Made by a program: the position numbers and the translations under genes. From positions 1-64,000 of the forward strand of contig CAJCIQ010000163.1 of assembly GCA_903970475.1 (NCBI GenBank): a stretch of DNA of 64,000 bases, given 5' to 3'. The DNA is from Beijerinckiaceae bacterium. Lineage in GTDB: Bacteria > Bacteroidota > Bacteroidia > Chitinophagales > Chitinophagaceae. A model generated the notes under the pieces. The model did no database searches and was not told where the DNA came from. It saw nothing but the letters and a program-made list of their open reading frames with translations. Below, piece by piece: positions 19,001-27,809 of this stretch. Position 1 is the first letter of the stretch, and the number at the start of each line of letters is the position of its first letter.

Positions 19001-19587
19001 CCAGCCAGGATCCTAATCCCAGGCCATTCGGGCAACTCAATCCCAAGGTCAACCTGGGCCTCAACACCTCCTTTCAGTACATGGGCTTTACCCTATCAGC
19101 CAATGGGGAATACAGGGGAGGCAATGTCGTGTTCAACAACTCTCCTTACATAGATGAGTTTGGGTTGACGCCCCGTTCGGCTACCAGTGGACATCAGCGC
19201 TTTGTTTTTCCCAATTCCGTCATACAGGAAGGAAACAAGTATGTACCCAACACCACCACTACGATCAGCGACATATTCCTGTTCTGGGGACAGGATGGAT
19301 TTGCCTACCTGCCTCCTTCCATGTTTGTCAGCAGCGCAGCCTTCTGGAAGATCAGGGAGATATCGCTGAATTACGATATACCCCAATCGTTGCTGCATCA
19401 CCTTAAGGTGGTCCGCAAAGCTTCCATTACCCTGATCGGAAGGAACCTGTTTGTAAGAAGACCCGTTGACAATATCTGGACCGATCCCGAATTCAATGAC
19501 GACAACTCCAATGCGACCGGGCAGAACTCTCCTTCTCAGGCGCCTCCGGTAAAAAGCTACGGAGCCAATCTCACCTTAGTATTTTAA
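16048..19587 (+). CDS. SusC/RagA TonB-dependent receptor with STN signalling domain
   Basis: The 1179-residue outer-membrane protein has an N-terminal signal region, an STN/secretin domain at about 50-110 (VTFHFDKTEIDPGKTVSLHF), a carboxypeptidase-regulatory-like domain at about 150-225 (VKGRVTDANGNPLQGVTIQV), a plug domain (TALSDKVSGLQIN, IVLRGNRSF, LLIVDGVPVD) and a C-terminal barrel ending YGANLTLVF. It imports oligosaccharides in a complex with the SusD protein encoded 11 bases downstream. The STN domain and upstream sigma/FecR pair indicate signalling as well as transport. Substrate is not evident from sequence; the divergent uronate operon hints at a uronic-acid-containing glycan. Confidence 0.96.
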   Translation: MGKLTAPPGIAPGRAWVSLLLCFLSILCTSPTKLLADGLHPALTPAAQDHNSIKISIQNQPAEKAFHIIEKQSGVTFHFDKTEIDPGKTVSLHFNNAPLSAILEALAHQTGWTFQERGDKVLVLGKETPPEPGDQTALETVAPGLVKGRVTDANGNPLQGVTIQVKGTNAGTQSDANGHFTIDAPPGTLLVISYVGYQNQELKISNKEEIIVVLKDLSKTMNDVVVTALGIKRQAKELGYSTAKVGQAELNQTRQTDLATALSDKVSGLQINTNDNSVDPTTRIVLRGNRSFLGNNQALLIVDGVPVDLSYINYINPNEVDNVTVLKGANAAALYGSDASNGVIIITTKKGSKGKPSITISSTVTQDKVAYLPQLQNTFGPHAGEYQQGYALFTDFYGNRLAIPWEQQAQGPAFNGDTTIVGFPQPDGSVLMGPYKAYPNAKYDFFNKGYTYQNDISYSSGDEKGSFYLSAQDVSTNGTVPEDKSRRTGFRFNGSRNYGRFSANVGIAYSQFNANMDGDWTDTYTSVMGFPPNINIPAFKDVNNYVNASINGFPIPWSLNPYWYINNNRNIYTNYNFTPVGDLSFKITPWLTALYRVGVNLFVNDGKNTVAGKTYSTAAQQYNNYSFSGNNYVSNPPGPGAVYDNFGIQTNLNTTALLTADTSFGDFSTKLIVGYTTNSNYQRYSSQNSTSLAFSGFYNIGSGTQTPGVSDNRQTVRTTGAFADGTVGYKEWIFLHASVRRDQSSLLAEQFRTFYYPGVDAAFIPTEAIPALKDNKVLSFLKLRASWTKVGNINIPPYSLQNTYVLSSTANNGFPFTSGGTTSYAINQTIYNPLLKPEFTTAKEVGAEFGFLGNRINAQLAYYIENTTNQTVPIQISTVTGYQVQYTNVGEMQNKGLEGDLNITPLLQLGKFRWNVGGNVSFNNNKVISLMPGTTELNVGNSVGSKGTIGNDYAIVGQAYPYMKIIDWARDPQGHVIVDPVSGLPSQDPNPRPFGQLNPKVNLGLNTSFQYMGFTLSANGEYRGGNVVFNNSPYIDEFGLTPRSATSGHQRFVFPNSVIQEGNKYVPNTTTTISDIFLFWGQDGFAYLPPSMFVSSAAFWKIREISLNYDIPQSLLHHLKVVRKASITLIGRNLFVRRPVDNIWTDPEFNDDNSNATGQNSPSQAPPVKSYGANLTLVF

Positions 19588-19598
19588 ACCCCAAAAGG

Positions 19599-21152
19599 AT
19601 GAATATGTTACCAACATATATAAGGAAAGGATGGATACTGGCACTGGTGGCGCTCACCTGTTCCTGTTCCAAGTCCTGGCTGAACGTCAATAGCCCCAAC
19701 CCTAACCAGGTTACGGGTCTTTCTCCCTCTCTGCTTATGGCAGGAACACTCAATACCACGGCCTCCATTGTCACCACCGATTTTCCCTTCCTGGGATGCT
19801 ACCAGGGTTACTGGACCATTACACAAGGGTTCTCCGATATTACAGATTACGCCAATTATAATTACAGCACCAGTTTTGGCCAGAATATCTGGACAGATAT
19901 ATACGGCAACCTGGGTAACCTGCACCAGATAGACCTGGCTGCGGCCCAGGACAGCACCCTGGTCTTGTTTGCCGCCATGTCCAAAATGCTGGAGGCGGTC
20001 AACTTTCAGATGTTGGTGGATGTGTATAATAATGTGCCCTATTTCCAGGCTTCTAATCCATTGATCATTTACCCCAAATACGACTCAGCTCAGGTTATCT
20101 ATGAGAACCTGATACTGAAAATCGATTCGGCTATTGCGTTGATCAATACGGCCAATCCCAATGCGGTACAGCCTGACAACACGGAAGACATCATGTTTGC
20201 GGGCAACATGACGCTGTGGAAGCAGTTCGGCAATACCCTGAAGCTCCGTATGCTTATCCACATGGCAGGTATGCCTTCCCAATCAGGTTATATACAGCAG
20301 GTATTGCAGGACATCGCCGCCGAAGGGGATGGATTCCTGACCACCCAGGATGCCACCGTCAATCCAGGGTATTCCCAGAACACCAATCAGCAAAATCCCT
20401 TCTTTGCCGCCTTTGGATTTAATTCAACGGGGGGATTTTCCAATAACTACACCAGCTTTAAGCTCAATAGCTATACGCTGAATTTCTTTAACAACACCAA
20501 TGACGTACGCCTGGGCTATGACTATGCCCCCCTTACCGGTTACTCAGGTAACCCACCTTACTTATATGTTGGCGCCCCCTTTGGTACCATAGGCTTGCCC
20601 TCTCCGTCATCGGCCTCCTCCATCGGGGCTTATATGCCCGCTTCAGCGACCTCGCCTGCTGGCCCAAGGGTAGGATTACTCCAAAGCGATGCACAGTCTT
20701 GCCCTATTTTAACAGTTACGGAGAGCTATTTCCTTCAAGCTGAAGCCGCTCAAAGAGGATGGTTATCGGCCAGCACGCAAACGTTGTACCAGCAGGCCAT
20801 CACTGCTTCTTATACCTACCTGTTGGTCAACAATCCAGATAGTGCTGCCCAGGCCTATTATTCCCAAAACATTGCCAATGTCGGATGGGCAGCCTCTTCT
20901 AATCCCCTGGAGGCCATCATCGTTCAAAAGTGGGCCGCCCTCAATGGCATAGACCTCTTAGAGGTGTGGTCTGACTATAGAAGGACACATTACCCTTCAG
21001 ACCTGCCCATTTCCAATTCTCCCGACGTGGTATCCAAAACGCCTCCCGTACGTTTGCTTTACCCTCAACTAGAATACCAGACCAATGAAGCCAACGTAAA
21101 TGCGGAAGGGAATATTAACCAATTCACTTCCAAAATATTCTGGATACCTTGA
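19599..21152 (+). CDS. SusD/RagB-type glycan-binding lipoprotein
   Basis: The 517-residue protein has a lipoprotein signal ending LTCSCSKSWLN, which places it on the outer membrane after acylation of Cys. The fold is that of the SusD-like subset with internal tetratricopeptide helices (SusD/RagB_2 type), and it ends with the characteristic tail TSKIFWIP. It pairs with the SusC protein immediately upstream and acts as the lid and binding protein for the imported oligosaccharide. Confidence 0.93.
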   Translation: MNMLPTYIRKGWILALVALTCSCSKSWLNVNSPNPNQVTGLSPSLLMAGTLNTTASIVTTDFPFLGCYQGYWTITQGFSDITDYANYNYSTSFGQNIWTDIYGNLGNLHQIDLAAAQDSTLVLFAAMSKMLEAVNFQMLVDVYNNVPYFQASNPLIIYPKYDSAQVIYENLILKIDSAIALINTANPNAVQPDNTEDIMFAGNMTLWKQFGNTLKLRMLIHMAGMPSQSGYIQQVLQDIAAEGDGFLTTQDATVNPGYSQNTNQQNPFFAAFGFNSTGGFSNNYTSFKLNSYTLNFFNNTNDVRLGYDYAPLTGYSGNPPYLYVGAPFGTIGLPSPSSASSIGAYMPASATSPAGPRVGLLQSDAQSCPILTVTESYFLQAEAAQRGWLSASTQTLYQQAITASYTYLLVNNPDSAAQAYYSQNIANVGWAASSNPLEAIIVQKWAALNGIDLLEVWSDYRRTHYPSDLPISNSPDVVSKTPPVRLLYPQLEYQTNEANVNAEGNINQFTSKIFWIP

Positions 21153-21175
21153 TTCCCTGATCAAATACCTGAGCT

Positions 21176-22066
21176 ATGAAGCAGAAAATGAATTTCCGAC
21201 ATATGTTCCTCACAGTGACCGGGCTGCTGTTATTGGGAAGCGCCTGTCTGAAGCCGGCCAATTATTATACGAACTTCTCTGACATCAATCCCATAGCCCA
21301 GTTTTCTATGGGGGGGAGTACCCTATCCAACGCCTGGATAACGGTACAGCCAGGCACGACCGAATATCCCATCAATGTCAACGTGGCTTATCCCAATCCC
21401 CTTAATAAGCCTACTACTTTTACCCTGGCATTGGATACGGCAGACTTCAATTCCCTGGTGGCGCCCAATGGATACACTATACTCCCTGATAGTGTTTATT
21501 CTGTAAAATCCTGGACGGTAACCATACCTGCGGGTCAGGATACCGGAACCTTCTACATTGAGGTCAACAGTGCCAAACTAGGCGCTAATACCAACTTTGT
21601 ATTACCCTTACACATCGTTAGTGCTTCGGGGTTGGCCATCAGCAACAACTTTGGTTATGGATTCTGGCAAGTACGCAACGGAAACGCATGGACTGGAATG
21701 TATCATTCTGTTGGTTACAGAAAAGAAGTGGGTGTCACTTTTACCATCAATGAGGATAAATATTTGTATTATGCAGACACAACAGGGGGGTTATATCCAG
21801 CCAACACCGTTATCGCCCAGGCGGGGGACCAGGTCACCTACATCGATTACGGCATAGGCATGGACCTGACGGTAGACCCGACTACCAATCTGGTAACCGT
21901 CACCTCTGATCCCTACCAGGGGGCCAGCGGAAAGATCCCCCTCAATAATATGGGTGTGTGTCAGTATGATCCAGCGAACCGGGTATTTACCCTTAATTAT
22001 AGCTACGTGAATGCCTATGGCAACACCGACACCTTGCAGGAAGTGTTAACATACATACCATTATAA
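21176..22066 (+). CDS. BT_3987-type (DUF1735) surface lipoprotein
   Basis: The 296-residue protein has a lipoprotein signal ending LLLLGSACLKPANYY. Its N-terminal half contains PTTFTLALDTADFNSLVAPN with YTILPDSVYSV and a VTIPAGQDTGTFYIEV strand pattern, typical of the DUF1735/BT_3987 domain found in SusC/D loci, often as surface glycan-binding proteins. The C-terminal half resembles the beta-sandwich partner domain. It starts 23 bases after SusD. An auxiliary glycan-binding role is inferred from family and operon position. Confidence 0.85.
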   Translation: MKQKMNFRHMFLTVTGLLLLGSACLKPANYYTNFSDINPIAQFSMGGSTLSNAWITVQPGTTEYPINVNVAYPNPLNKPTTFTLALDTADFNSLVAPNGYTILPDSVYSVKSWTVTIPAGQDTGTFYIEVNSAKLGANTNFVLPLHIVSASGLAISNNFGYGFWQVRNGNAWTGMYHSVGYRKEVGVTFTINEDKYLYYADTTGGLYPANTVIAQAGDQVTYIDYGIGMDLTVDPTTNLVTVTSDPYQGASGKIPLNNMGVCQYDPANRVFTLNYSYVNAYGNTDTLQEVLTYIPL

Positions 22067-22088
22067 TATAAAGCACGAAACCCAAACT

Positions 22089-23210
22089 ATGCCACAAACC
22101 ACACAGCGATTTTTGCCATTGGATGTGTTCAGGGGAATGACGATCTGTTTCATGATCATCGTCAATACGCCTGGAGGCCCTTCTTACTGGCCGCTGGAGC
22201 ATGCTGCCTTCAATGGCTTCACGCCCACCGACCTGGTATTCCCTTCCTTCTTATTTGCCGTGGGTAATGCCATGAGCTTTACCCTTCCTAAGTATGAGGC
22301 GATGGGACAGGCGGCTGTACTCAAAAAAATTCTGAAAAGGACGGCACTGATCTTCCTGATCGGTTACCTGCTGTACTGGTTCCCCTTCGTTCATCAGACT
22401 GAAAATGGGAGCTGGGCCTTCAACGCCATTTCCCATACCCGTATCCTGGGTGTACTGCAACGAATAGCCCTGTGTTACGGGATTGCTTCGCTGATGATCT
22501 ATTTCTGTAGTAAAAGAACCGTTATCGCCTTAAGTGTCGTTTTCCTGTTAGGGTATTGGTTTCTGGCCTGGTACTTTGGAGACCCTGGCGCCCAGTATAC
22601 CCTTCACGGAAATGCAGACCTGAAGTTGGACCGATTGATCATGGGTGACAATCACCTCTACCACGGAGAAGGGTTTGCCTTTGATCCGGAAGGAATTTTA
22701 TCTACCATTCCTGCCATCGTCAACGTGATTGCGGGTTACCTAACAGGTGTTTTTATCCAAAAAAATGGGAAGAACAAAACTGCCATCCTCAAAATGATGG
22801 GTATTGGCGCCTTGTTGGTTGTCCTGGCCTGGGCCTGGAATCCCTTATTCCCAATAAACAAGAAAATCTGGACCAGCTCTTTCGTGCTGAACACCGTTGG
22901 ACTGGACCTGTTGATCCTGGGCTTCCTGATCTATGTGATCGACTTCTGGAGTGTCAAAGGTTGGACAGGGTTTTTCACCACGGTGGGCAAGAATCCGCTG
23001 GCGGTCTACATCCTGAGCGAGCTACTGATTGAAGTACTGGACATGATTCCAGCCGGTGGGGGCAGCCTTACGGAATGGGTCAACAGTCATACTTTCCAGC
23101 TCATCCATCCCGTTGAGGTAGGATCGCTCTGCTTTGCCATTGCCTACATGCTGGTATGCTGGAGCTTTGGGAAGTTCCTGGAATGGCGGAATATATATAT
23201 AAGAGTTTAA
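22089..23210 (+). CDS. HGSNAT-like / DUF5009 multi-pass acetyltransferase
   Basis: The 373-residue integral membrane protein has about ten hydrophobic helices. The opening LPLDVFRGMTICFMIIVNTP and the loop GFTPTDLVFPSFLFAVGNAM are typical of the heparan-alpha-glucosaminide N-acetyltransferase (HGSNAT)/NagX group, which moves acetyl groups across a membrane to amino sugars. It is the last gene of the sigma-FecR-SusCD operon and is followed by a strong terminator. Family is well supported. The acceptor, possibly a glucosamine released from the imported glycan, is inference. Confidence 0.88.
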   Translation: MPQTTQRFLPLDVFRGMTICFMIIVNTPGGPSYWPLEHAAFNGFTPTDLVFPSFLFAVGNAMSFTLPKYEAMGQAAVLKKILKRTALIFLIGYLLYWFPFVHQTENGSWAFNAISHTRILGVLQRIALCYGIASLMIYFCSKRTVIALSVVFLLGYWFLAWYFGDPGAQYTLHGNADLKLDRLIMGDNHLYHGEGFAFDPEGILSTIPAIVNVIAGYLTGVFIQKNGKNKTAILKMMGIGALLVVLAWAWNPLFPINKKIWTSSFVLNTVGLDLLILGFLIYVIDFWSVKGWTGFFTTVGKNPLAVYILSELLIEVLDMIPAGGGSLTEWVNSHTFQLIHPVEVGSLCFAIAYMLVCWSFGKFLEWRNIYIRV

Positions 23211-23233
23211 GGTTGCTTAACCCACTTCTGGAA

Positions 23234-23266
23234 GCCTCCGGCACTTCATACGCCGGGGGCTTTTTT
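23234..23266 (+). terminator. Rho-independent terminator after the first SusC/D operon
   Basis: GCCTCCGGC (23234-23242) pairs with GCCGGGGGC (23252-23260), with one G-T wobble and a nine-base loop, and is followed by six T. It lies 24 bases after the acetyltransferase stop. The convergent gene ends at 23283. Confidence 0.9.
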
Positions 23267-23282
23267 GTGCCGCACGCCGGCC

Positions 23283-25247
23283 CTATTGATAATTCAGGTA
23301 TAGCGGCCTGCTTAAGGGGAAGATGTTGAATCTGAAATCACTGATGGACGTAATCTCGAAAAACCAGTTCTGTCTCATACCCGGAGGCACGCTGGGATAG
23401 TAGTTTCCATCGATTTTCAGGGTATTGAAGGCCAGGTTTTCATTGCGGATCATACATCCCAGTCCGAACCCGGAATAAAGTCGATCTGCATATAATTGGC
23501 CCTGGGTCCTGCCCAGTTGGGAAGTTTGAATGGTTGCATCAAAGTTGAACTTGAACCCGTACACCTTAATGGGACTGTAAAAGTTTGTCTGGGACCTTAC
23601 GTTAATGCGCTGAAAGCCGTTGATCTGGGTATTCTCTATCCCATAGATCCCAAATTGCTGGTTGATCTGTAGCGGCTTATAGAAATAAGGATTGGGGCAA
23701 TCCAGGTAATCTATAGAGAGAAATTGCCGCATCCTTCCCCAATTAAAATTGATCAGGCGGCTGTAGTAATCGACCTCCGCGTGAAAAACGGCGTCCTCAG
23801 ATGACCCACCATGATAGAAACTACTGACGCCAATCGATGTGTTCAGCAGTCCTTTGAGGGGGGTAACCCAATACTTTTGCATATTGATGGCCCCATAGGC
23901 CCTTTGCCGCGCATCCCAGGTTTCCTGCCCCGCATACAAACCAATATTGTATCCCAGGGGAATATCCTCCGTACGGCCAAACTCAAAGAAATAGTGGGAT
24001 TTAAAGAAGGATTGTTTATAGATGGCCAGCTCACCCAATAAATAACGCCGGTTGTTGTATGTCTGATCTATCCTGTAAATGTAGGGAGTGGGTTGTTCAG
24101 TAAAATACAGGTTGTAGTGCCTGAGCAGCAACGCAAGGCTGGGCTTATCGGTTATCACACCACTACGTTTTTGCTGGGGCCTGAAGTTCCAGCCCACCCA
24201 TGCATCCACGATATTATACCTATAATCCCTAAACAGGCTGTCGTCCAGGCTATGGATATTGATGGAATAATTATTGGCTACATACAGACCACCAATCAAT
24301 GCGGTTACAGACCTGTATAAGGGACGGTTGAACATGAAATACCGTGAACCTTCGTAGACACCGGAATCAATGGTTGTATAGCTGTTCATGGTGGAATAGC
24401 CTATAGACCCATCTATGAAACTACCGGCAATATTGCTTTTGGTGAATTGCACCTGGGTACCCATTGTCGGACGGTAGGTATTATCCCATAGGTATCCCAC
24501 CGTCAGGGACTGGCCACCGCCAAAGAGGTCATTGTTGTATACCTTGAGTTTTGCATTGGACGTACTGAGCTCATCCATTTCCCCTCCGTACTCAAAGACG
24601 TCTTTGGTCACCACATTGACATCAACCGAATCCCCCTTGTCGGAAACCTGGGTAACGTAAATACGGGCATCCTGAATGAAGGGGAGGTTACGGAGATACC
24701 TTTCGTTGTCTGCCAGCATATAGGCATTCACCGAGTCTCCTTTTTTGAAAAAGAGCGATTGCCTGATAACCCATTGCCTGGAATCATAGTGCATGTTGTT
24801 GGCAATTTTCAACAGGCGATTGGTGCTGTAAAATCCCGTATCGTAAATGTCGTTGGGGCCAAATACCTGAACCCTCCTGAAATAAATGCGCCGGATCACC
24901 TTTCCTTTATCTGCCATGAAAAAGTGTTCACTTTTGTTCATGGAGGTATCGTCTCCAGGAGCAGGCACATTCTCCCTGGACAAGACAGACAATACAGAAT
25001 CCCGGTAATGTTTGTTTCCGATCTCGTGCATGCTGCGCTTGAACCAGGAAAGTGTCTTCGCGGGTGCGGCCGGGGAAACACTATCGGCATGTTTATCCGC
25101 GGGAAGCGTATCGGTATGGGTCTGTAGGAATGCCTCCCCGGTCCCAGGGACCGGAGCACGCACGGGACCAGCGGCTACAGAGGACAACCCACCCCACACA
25201 CAGCATATCACTAAGGCCCAACCCCCTATTTTTTGTAACGCACTCAA
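23283..25247 (-). CDS. POTRA-domain outer-membrane beta-barrel protein (Omp85-like)
   Basis: The 654-residue protein has an N-terminal signal peptide, a Pro/Ala-rich stretch, and at about residues 110-215 a POTRA-like region (IRRIYFRRVQVFGPNDIYD, LFFKKGDSVNAYMLADNERY, LRNLPFIQDARIYV, VDVNVVTKDVFEY). The remainder is strand-rich (SLTVGYLWDNTYRPTMGTQV, YFFEFGRTEDIPLGYNIGLY) and ends SRPLYLNYQ. This architecture is that of BamA/TamA-like Omp85 proteins, although the end lacks the usual terminal aromatic. It is last in a minus-strand series after an ABC exporter pair. A role in outer-membrane export or assembly is inferred. Confidence 0.7.
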   Translation of the reverse strand: MSALQKIGGWALVICCVWGGLSSVAAGPVRAPVPGTGEAFLQTHTDTLPADKHADSVSPAAPAKTLSWFKRSMHEIGNKHYRDSVLSVLSRENVPAPGDDTSMNKSEHFFMADKGKVIRRIYFRRVQVFGPNDIYDTGFYSTNRLLKIANNMHYDSRQWVIRQSLFFKKGDSVNAYMLADNERYLRNLPFIQDARIYVTQVSDKGDSVDVNVVTKDVFEYGGEMDELSTSNAKLKVYNNDLFGGGQSLTVGYLWDNTYRPTMGTQVQFTKSNIAGSFIDGSIGYSTMNSYTTIDSGVYEGSRYFMFNRPLYRSVTALIGGLYVANNYSINIHSLDDSLFRDYRYNIVDAWVGWNFRPQQKRSGVITDKPSLALLLRHYNLYFTEQPTPYIYRIDQTYNNRRYLLGELAIYKQSFFKSHYFFEFGRTEDIPLGYNIGLYAGQETWDARQRAYGAINMQKYWVTPLKGLLNTSIGVSSFYHGGSSEDAVFHAEVDYYSRLINFNWGRMRQFLSIDYLDCPNPYFYKPLQINQQFGIYGIENTQINGFQRINVRSQTNFYSPIKVYGFKFNFDATIQTSQLGRTQGQLYADRLYSGFGLGCMIRNENLAFNTLKIDGNYYPSVPPGMRQNWFFEITSISDFRFNIFPLSRPLYLNYQ

Positions 25248-25289
25248 TACAGTATATACGTGTGATATTATAACAAAAACAGGCCCTTT

Positions 25290-26987
25290 TTATTGCTCGA
25301 GCTTTTCCCAGGGCATTTCCCGGTATTTGGAATAGACCATCCAAACCAAGGCCAGCGATAATACCAGGAAAATCCACATCACCGGGGAAGTAGCCGGTAA
25401 CCAATGCCGGATGGCATAATGCCCAAATCCTATGGTACCGGGTACAGCCAGGATAACCATCCCCCTGAAAAACCTGCCTGAACCAGCGTCAACCGTCGCC
25501 GGAGCAGAAAAAGGCATCCTTTTCAAATAGATAAAACCCATAATGTATCCAAACAGGATGACATTGACCAGTCCCAGGACCAGGTCCATGATGACCGATG
25601 AACCCCAAATATATATTGCCAGGGCAGATACGGCCAGGTAAAAGGGAATAAAATATTTGACAAGCATGGCTTTGATGGCCCCGGACAATACTTCCCCCGG
25701 CACTTTGGTGGGTGCGGCAAAAAATATCCAGGCGGCTTTATACCTGTCAGAATACATAACATTGGTGATGGCGGTAACCATCGCAAAGGAACTCAGGTAA
25801 ATCAACAGCACATACATTTGCGTCTGTGGAAGGGAGCCCCACTTTTCAGACAGACTACCCTTTTGATTGAAGACCCAATAAAAGAAGTAGATCGGAACGT
25901 AGGCGAAGGACGGGTAAACCCTCATCCTGAAATCCCTGCTTCTGCCCGAAATCAGCCAACTGACTTCAAAACCGGACTCTTCCGCACTACCTTTATTGAT
26001 CCATCCGGAAAGGAATTGATAGATGGGTTTGCGACCAGGTTTTCCAGTCCCCACCCCAGGGGATACCTCTTTTTGAGGCGGAGCGGATCCCGCGCCTAAA
26101 CTACCCAGTTTTTTGTCAAAACCAGGAGCCAGGTAGCGGATCACCAACCAGACACCCAAAAAGGGCGTAACCAATCCGATAAGGCCCATGATCCAGACTA
26201 CCCTAGGCTGCTCATGCGGATAAACCAGGGTATTCCATAAGCTGGATAACCATAATTGGGGAATTATATAGGCATAGCGTTTGGCCAACAAGTCCGCCCC
26301 TGTTAGTTTAATATTCCCCATCATACGGGGTCCCAGGTAGAACAGGGCAAATATGAACACGGAAAAAACGACCTGCACATTGGAAATAATATCCTTAAAC
26401 CGCTCTGCGGAGGCGAGTTTTAGAATAAGCAGGTATAAGGCATTGATCATGAAAATGCAGAGACCGGTGGCCAGGAACAAAACCAGGGCAAGTACCAGGC
26501 CTCCCCATGGGCCTACTGCAATAGCTATATACACGAGGCCCGGAAGGGACATAGGAATAACCATTTTAGCCAGGTGTATGCCGATATGCAGCAAACGGGA
26601 TAGTAATATAGTCCGGGAGTTAACGGGTTTGGGAAGGATGATGAAATTATCCTTTACATCAATGAGTACGGAGCTGAAGTCGGAGATCAGCGTCATACAG
26701 AGTAAGGAGGTAAACATTACAAAGTAGAGTGAAAACCCGAAAAGATAATCCGGCGCCATGAAGGAAACCAGGGTAACCAATCCAAACAGCAGGGAAAGAA
26801 TGACCAAGGTAGTGGACGAGTTTTTGACTTCCTTATTCCGCTGGTGCTTGTTAAAACTAGCGAGGGGGCGCCTATCGTCCATGATGAGCTTCGTTTCCAA
26901 TATAGTCCTTAACTGATCTACATCAGCACCCAATCGCTCATAAAGGGAAGAAAATGCCATGATCACCTTGAGTAACCATTTGTTCAT
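25290..26987 (-). CDS. ABC transporter permease
   Basis: The roughly 565-residue protein begins MNKWLLKVIMAFSSLYERLG, with an alternative start seven codons upstream that would overlap the ATPase gene. It has at least ten hydrophobic segments interrupted by a long soluble loop around residues 320-380. No narrower family motif is recognised. It follows an ATPase gene of the multidrug/lipid exporter (ABC-2-like) type at an interval of ten bases or less, so the two form one exporter. The substrate is unknown. Confidence 0.8.
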   Translation of the reverse strand: MNKWLLKVIMAFSSLYERLGADVDQLRTILETKLIMDDRRPLASFNKHQRNKEVKNSSTTLVILSLLFGLVTLVSFMAPDYLFGFSLYFVMFTSLLCMTLISDFSSVLIDVKDNFIILPKPVNSRTILLSRLLHIGIHLAKMVIPMSLPGLVYIAIAVGPWGGLVLALVLFLATGLCIFMINALYLLILKLASAERFKDIISNVQVVFSVFIFALFYLGPRMMGNIKLTGADLLAKRYAYIIPQLWLSSLWNTLVYPHEQPRVVWIMGLIGLVTPFLGVWLVIRYLAPGFDKKLGSLGAGSAPPQKEVSPGVGTGKPGRKPIYQFLSGWINKGSAEESGFEVSWLISGRSRDFRMRVYPSFAYVPIYFFYWVFNQKGSLSEKWGSLPQTQMYVLLIYLSSFAMVTAITNVMYSDRYKAAWIFFAAPTKVPGEVLSGAIKAMLVKYFIPFYLAVSALAIYIWGSSVIMDLVLGLVNVILFGYIMGFIYLKRMPFSAPATVDAGSGRFFRGMVILAVPGTIGFGHYAIRHWLPATSPVMWIFLVLSLALVWMVYSKYREMPWEKLEQ

Positions 26988-26997
26988 AGGTAGTGGG

Positions 26998-27780
26998 TTA
27001 GGATTCAAAAGCGTTCACAAACTTGTCTGCGGCATCTTCCAGGTTGGCGTCTCCGGTCAGGTGTGCAAATATCTTTTCCAGGGATTCTCCGCTTTGCGCC
27101 TGGAGTTCGGTAAAGGTACCATTGGCTACAATAGCACCCTGGTTGATCAGGATAATCCGGTCTGAGACCTTTTCTACTACGTCCATCATATGGGAGCAAT
27201 AGAAAATGGTTTTCCCTTCTTTGGCCAACCGGCTCATGATTTCTTTTACGACAATGACGGCATTTGCATCCAAGCCGCTCAATGGTTCATCCAGTATAAT
27301 GATGGAAGGGTTATGCATTAACCCGGAAGTAATCAGCACTTTTTGCTTCATGCCTTTGGAGAAGGTATCCATACGGTTATTCAGGTTGCCCGATAACCCG
27401 AAAGCGTCCATCATGCGTTCTGTCCTTTCCCGGATGGTCGCTGTATCCATACCATAAAGCTTCCCTACGAAGTTCAGGTATTCCATGGGGGTGAGCACGT
27501 CGTATATTTCGGCATTCTCTGGAATATACCCTATTTGCCTTTTGATCTCCAGGCTATGGGTGCGCATATCCATTCCCATGACGCTGACATCTCCTTCATA
27601 ATCGTCAATGAGCCCCGTCAGGATCTTCACCGTTGTAGACTTACCAGCTCCATTTGGGCCGATATAGCCGATGATCTGCCCTGGGTAAATCTCCAGGTTG
27701 ATGTTATCCAGCACCCGTTTGGCGCCGTAATTTTTATACAGGTTGTTGATGCGTATTACTGCGTTGGTATGGGAAATCAT
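26998..27780 (-). CDS. ABC transporter ATP-binding protein
   Basis: The 260-residue protein has Walker A GPNGAGKSTT, a Q-loop (GYIPENAEIYD), the signature region FSKGMKQKVLITSGLM, Walker B IIILDEPLSGLD and an H-loop (FYCSHMMDVVE). It belongs to the CcmA/NatA-like ATPases that drive ABC-2 type exporters. The next gene encodes the membrane partner, and the CE1-like esterase gene lies 29 bases upstream. Confidence 0.95.
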   Translation of the reverse strand: MISHTNAVIRINNLYKNYGAKRVLDNINLEIYPGQIIGYIGPNGAGKSTTVKILTGLIDDYEGDVSVMGMDMRTHSLEIKRQIGYIPENAEIYDVLTPMEYLNFVGKLYGMDTATIRERTERMMDAFGLSGNLNNRMDTFSKGMKQKVLITSGLMHNPSIIILDEPLSGLDANAVIVVKEIMSRLAKEGKTIFYCSHMMDVVEKVSDRIILINQGAIVANGTFTELQAQSGESLEKIFAHLTGDANLEDAADKFVNAFES

Positions 27781-27809
27781 AGGATTATGATGAGCTTTAC
27801 TACAATATA

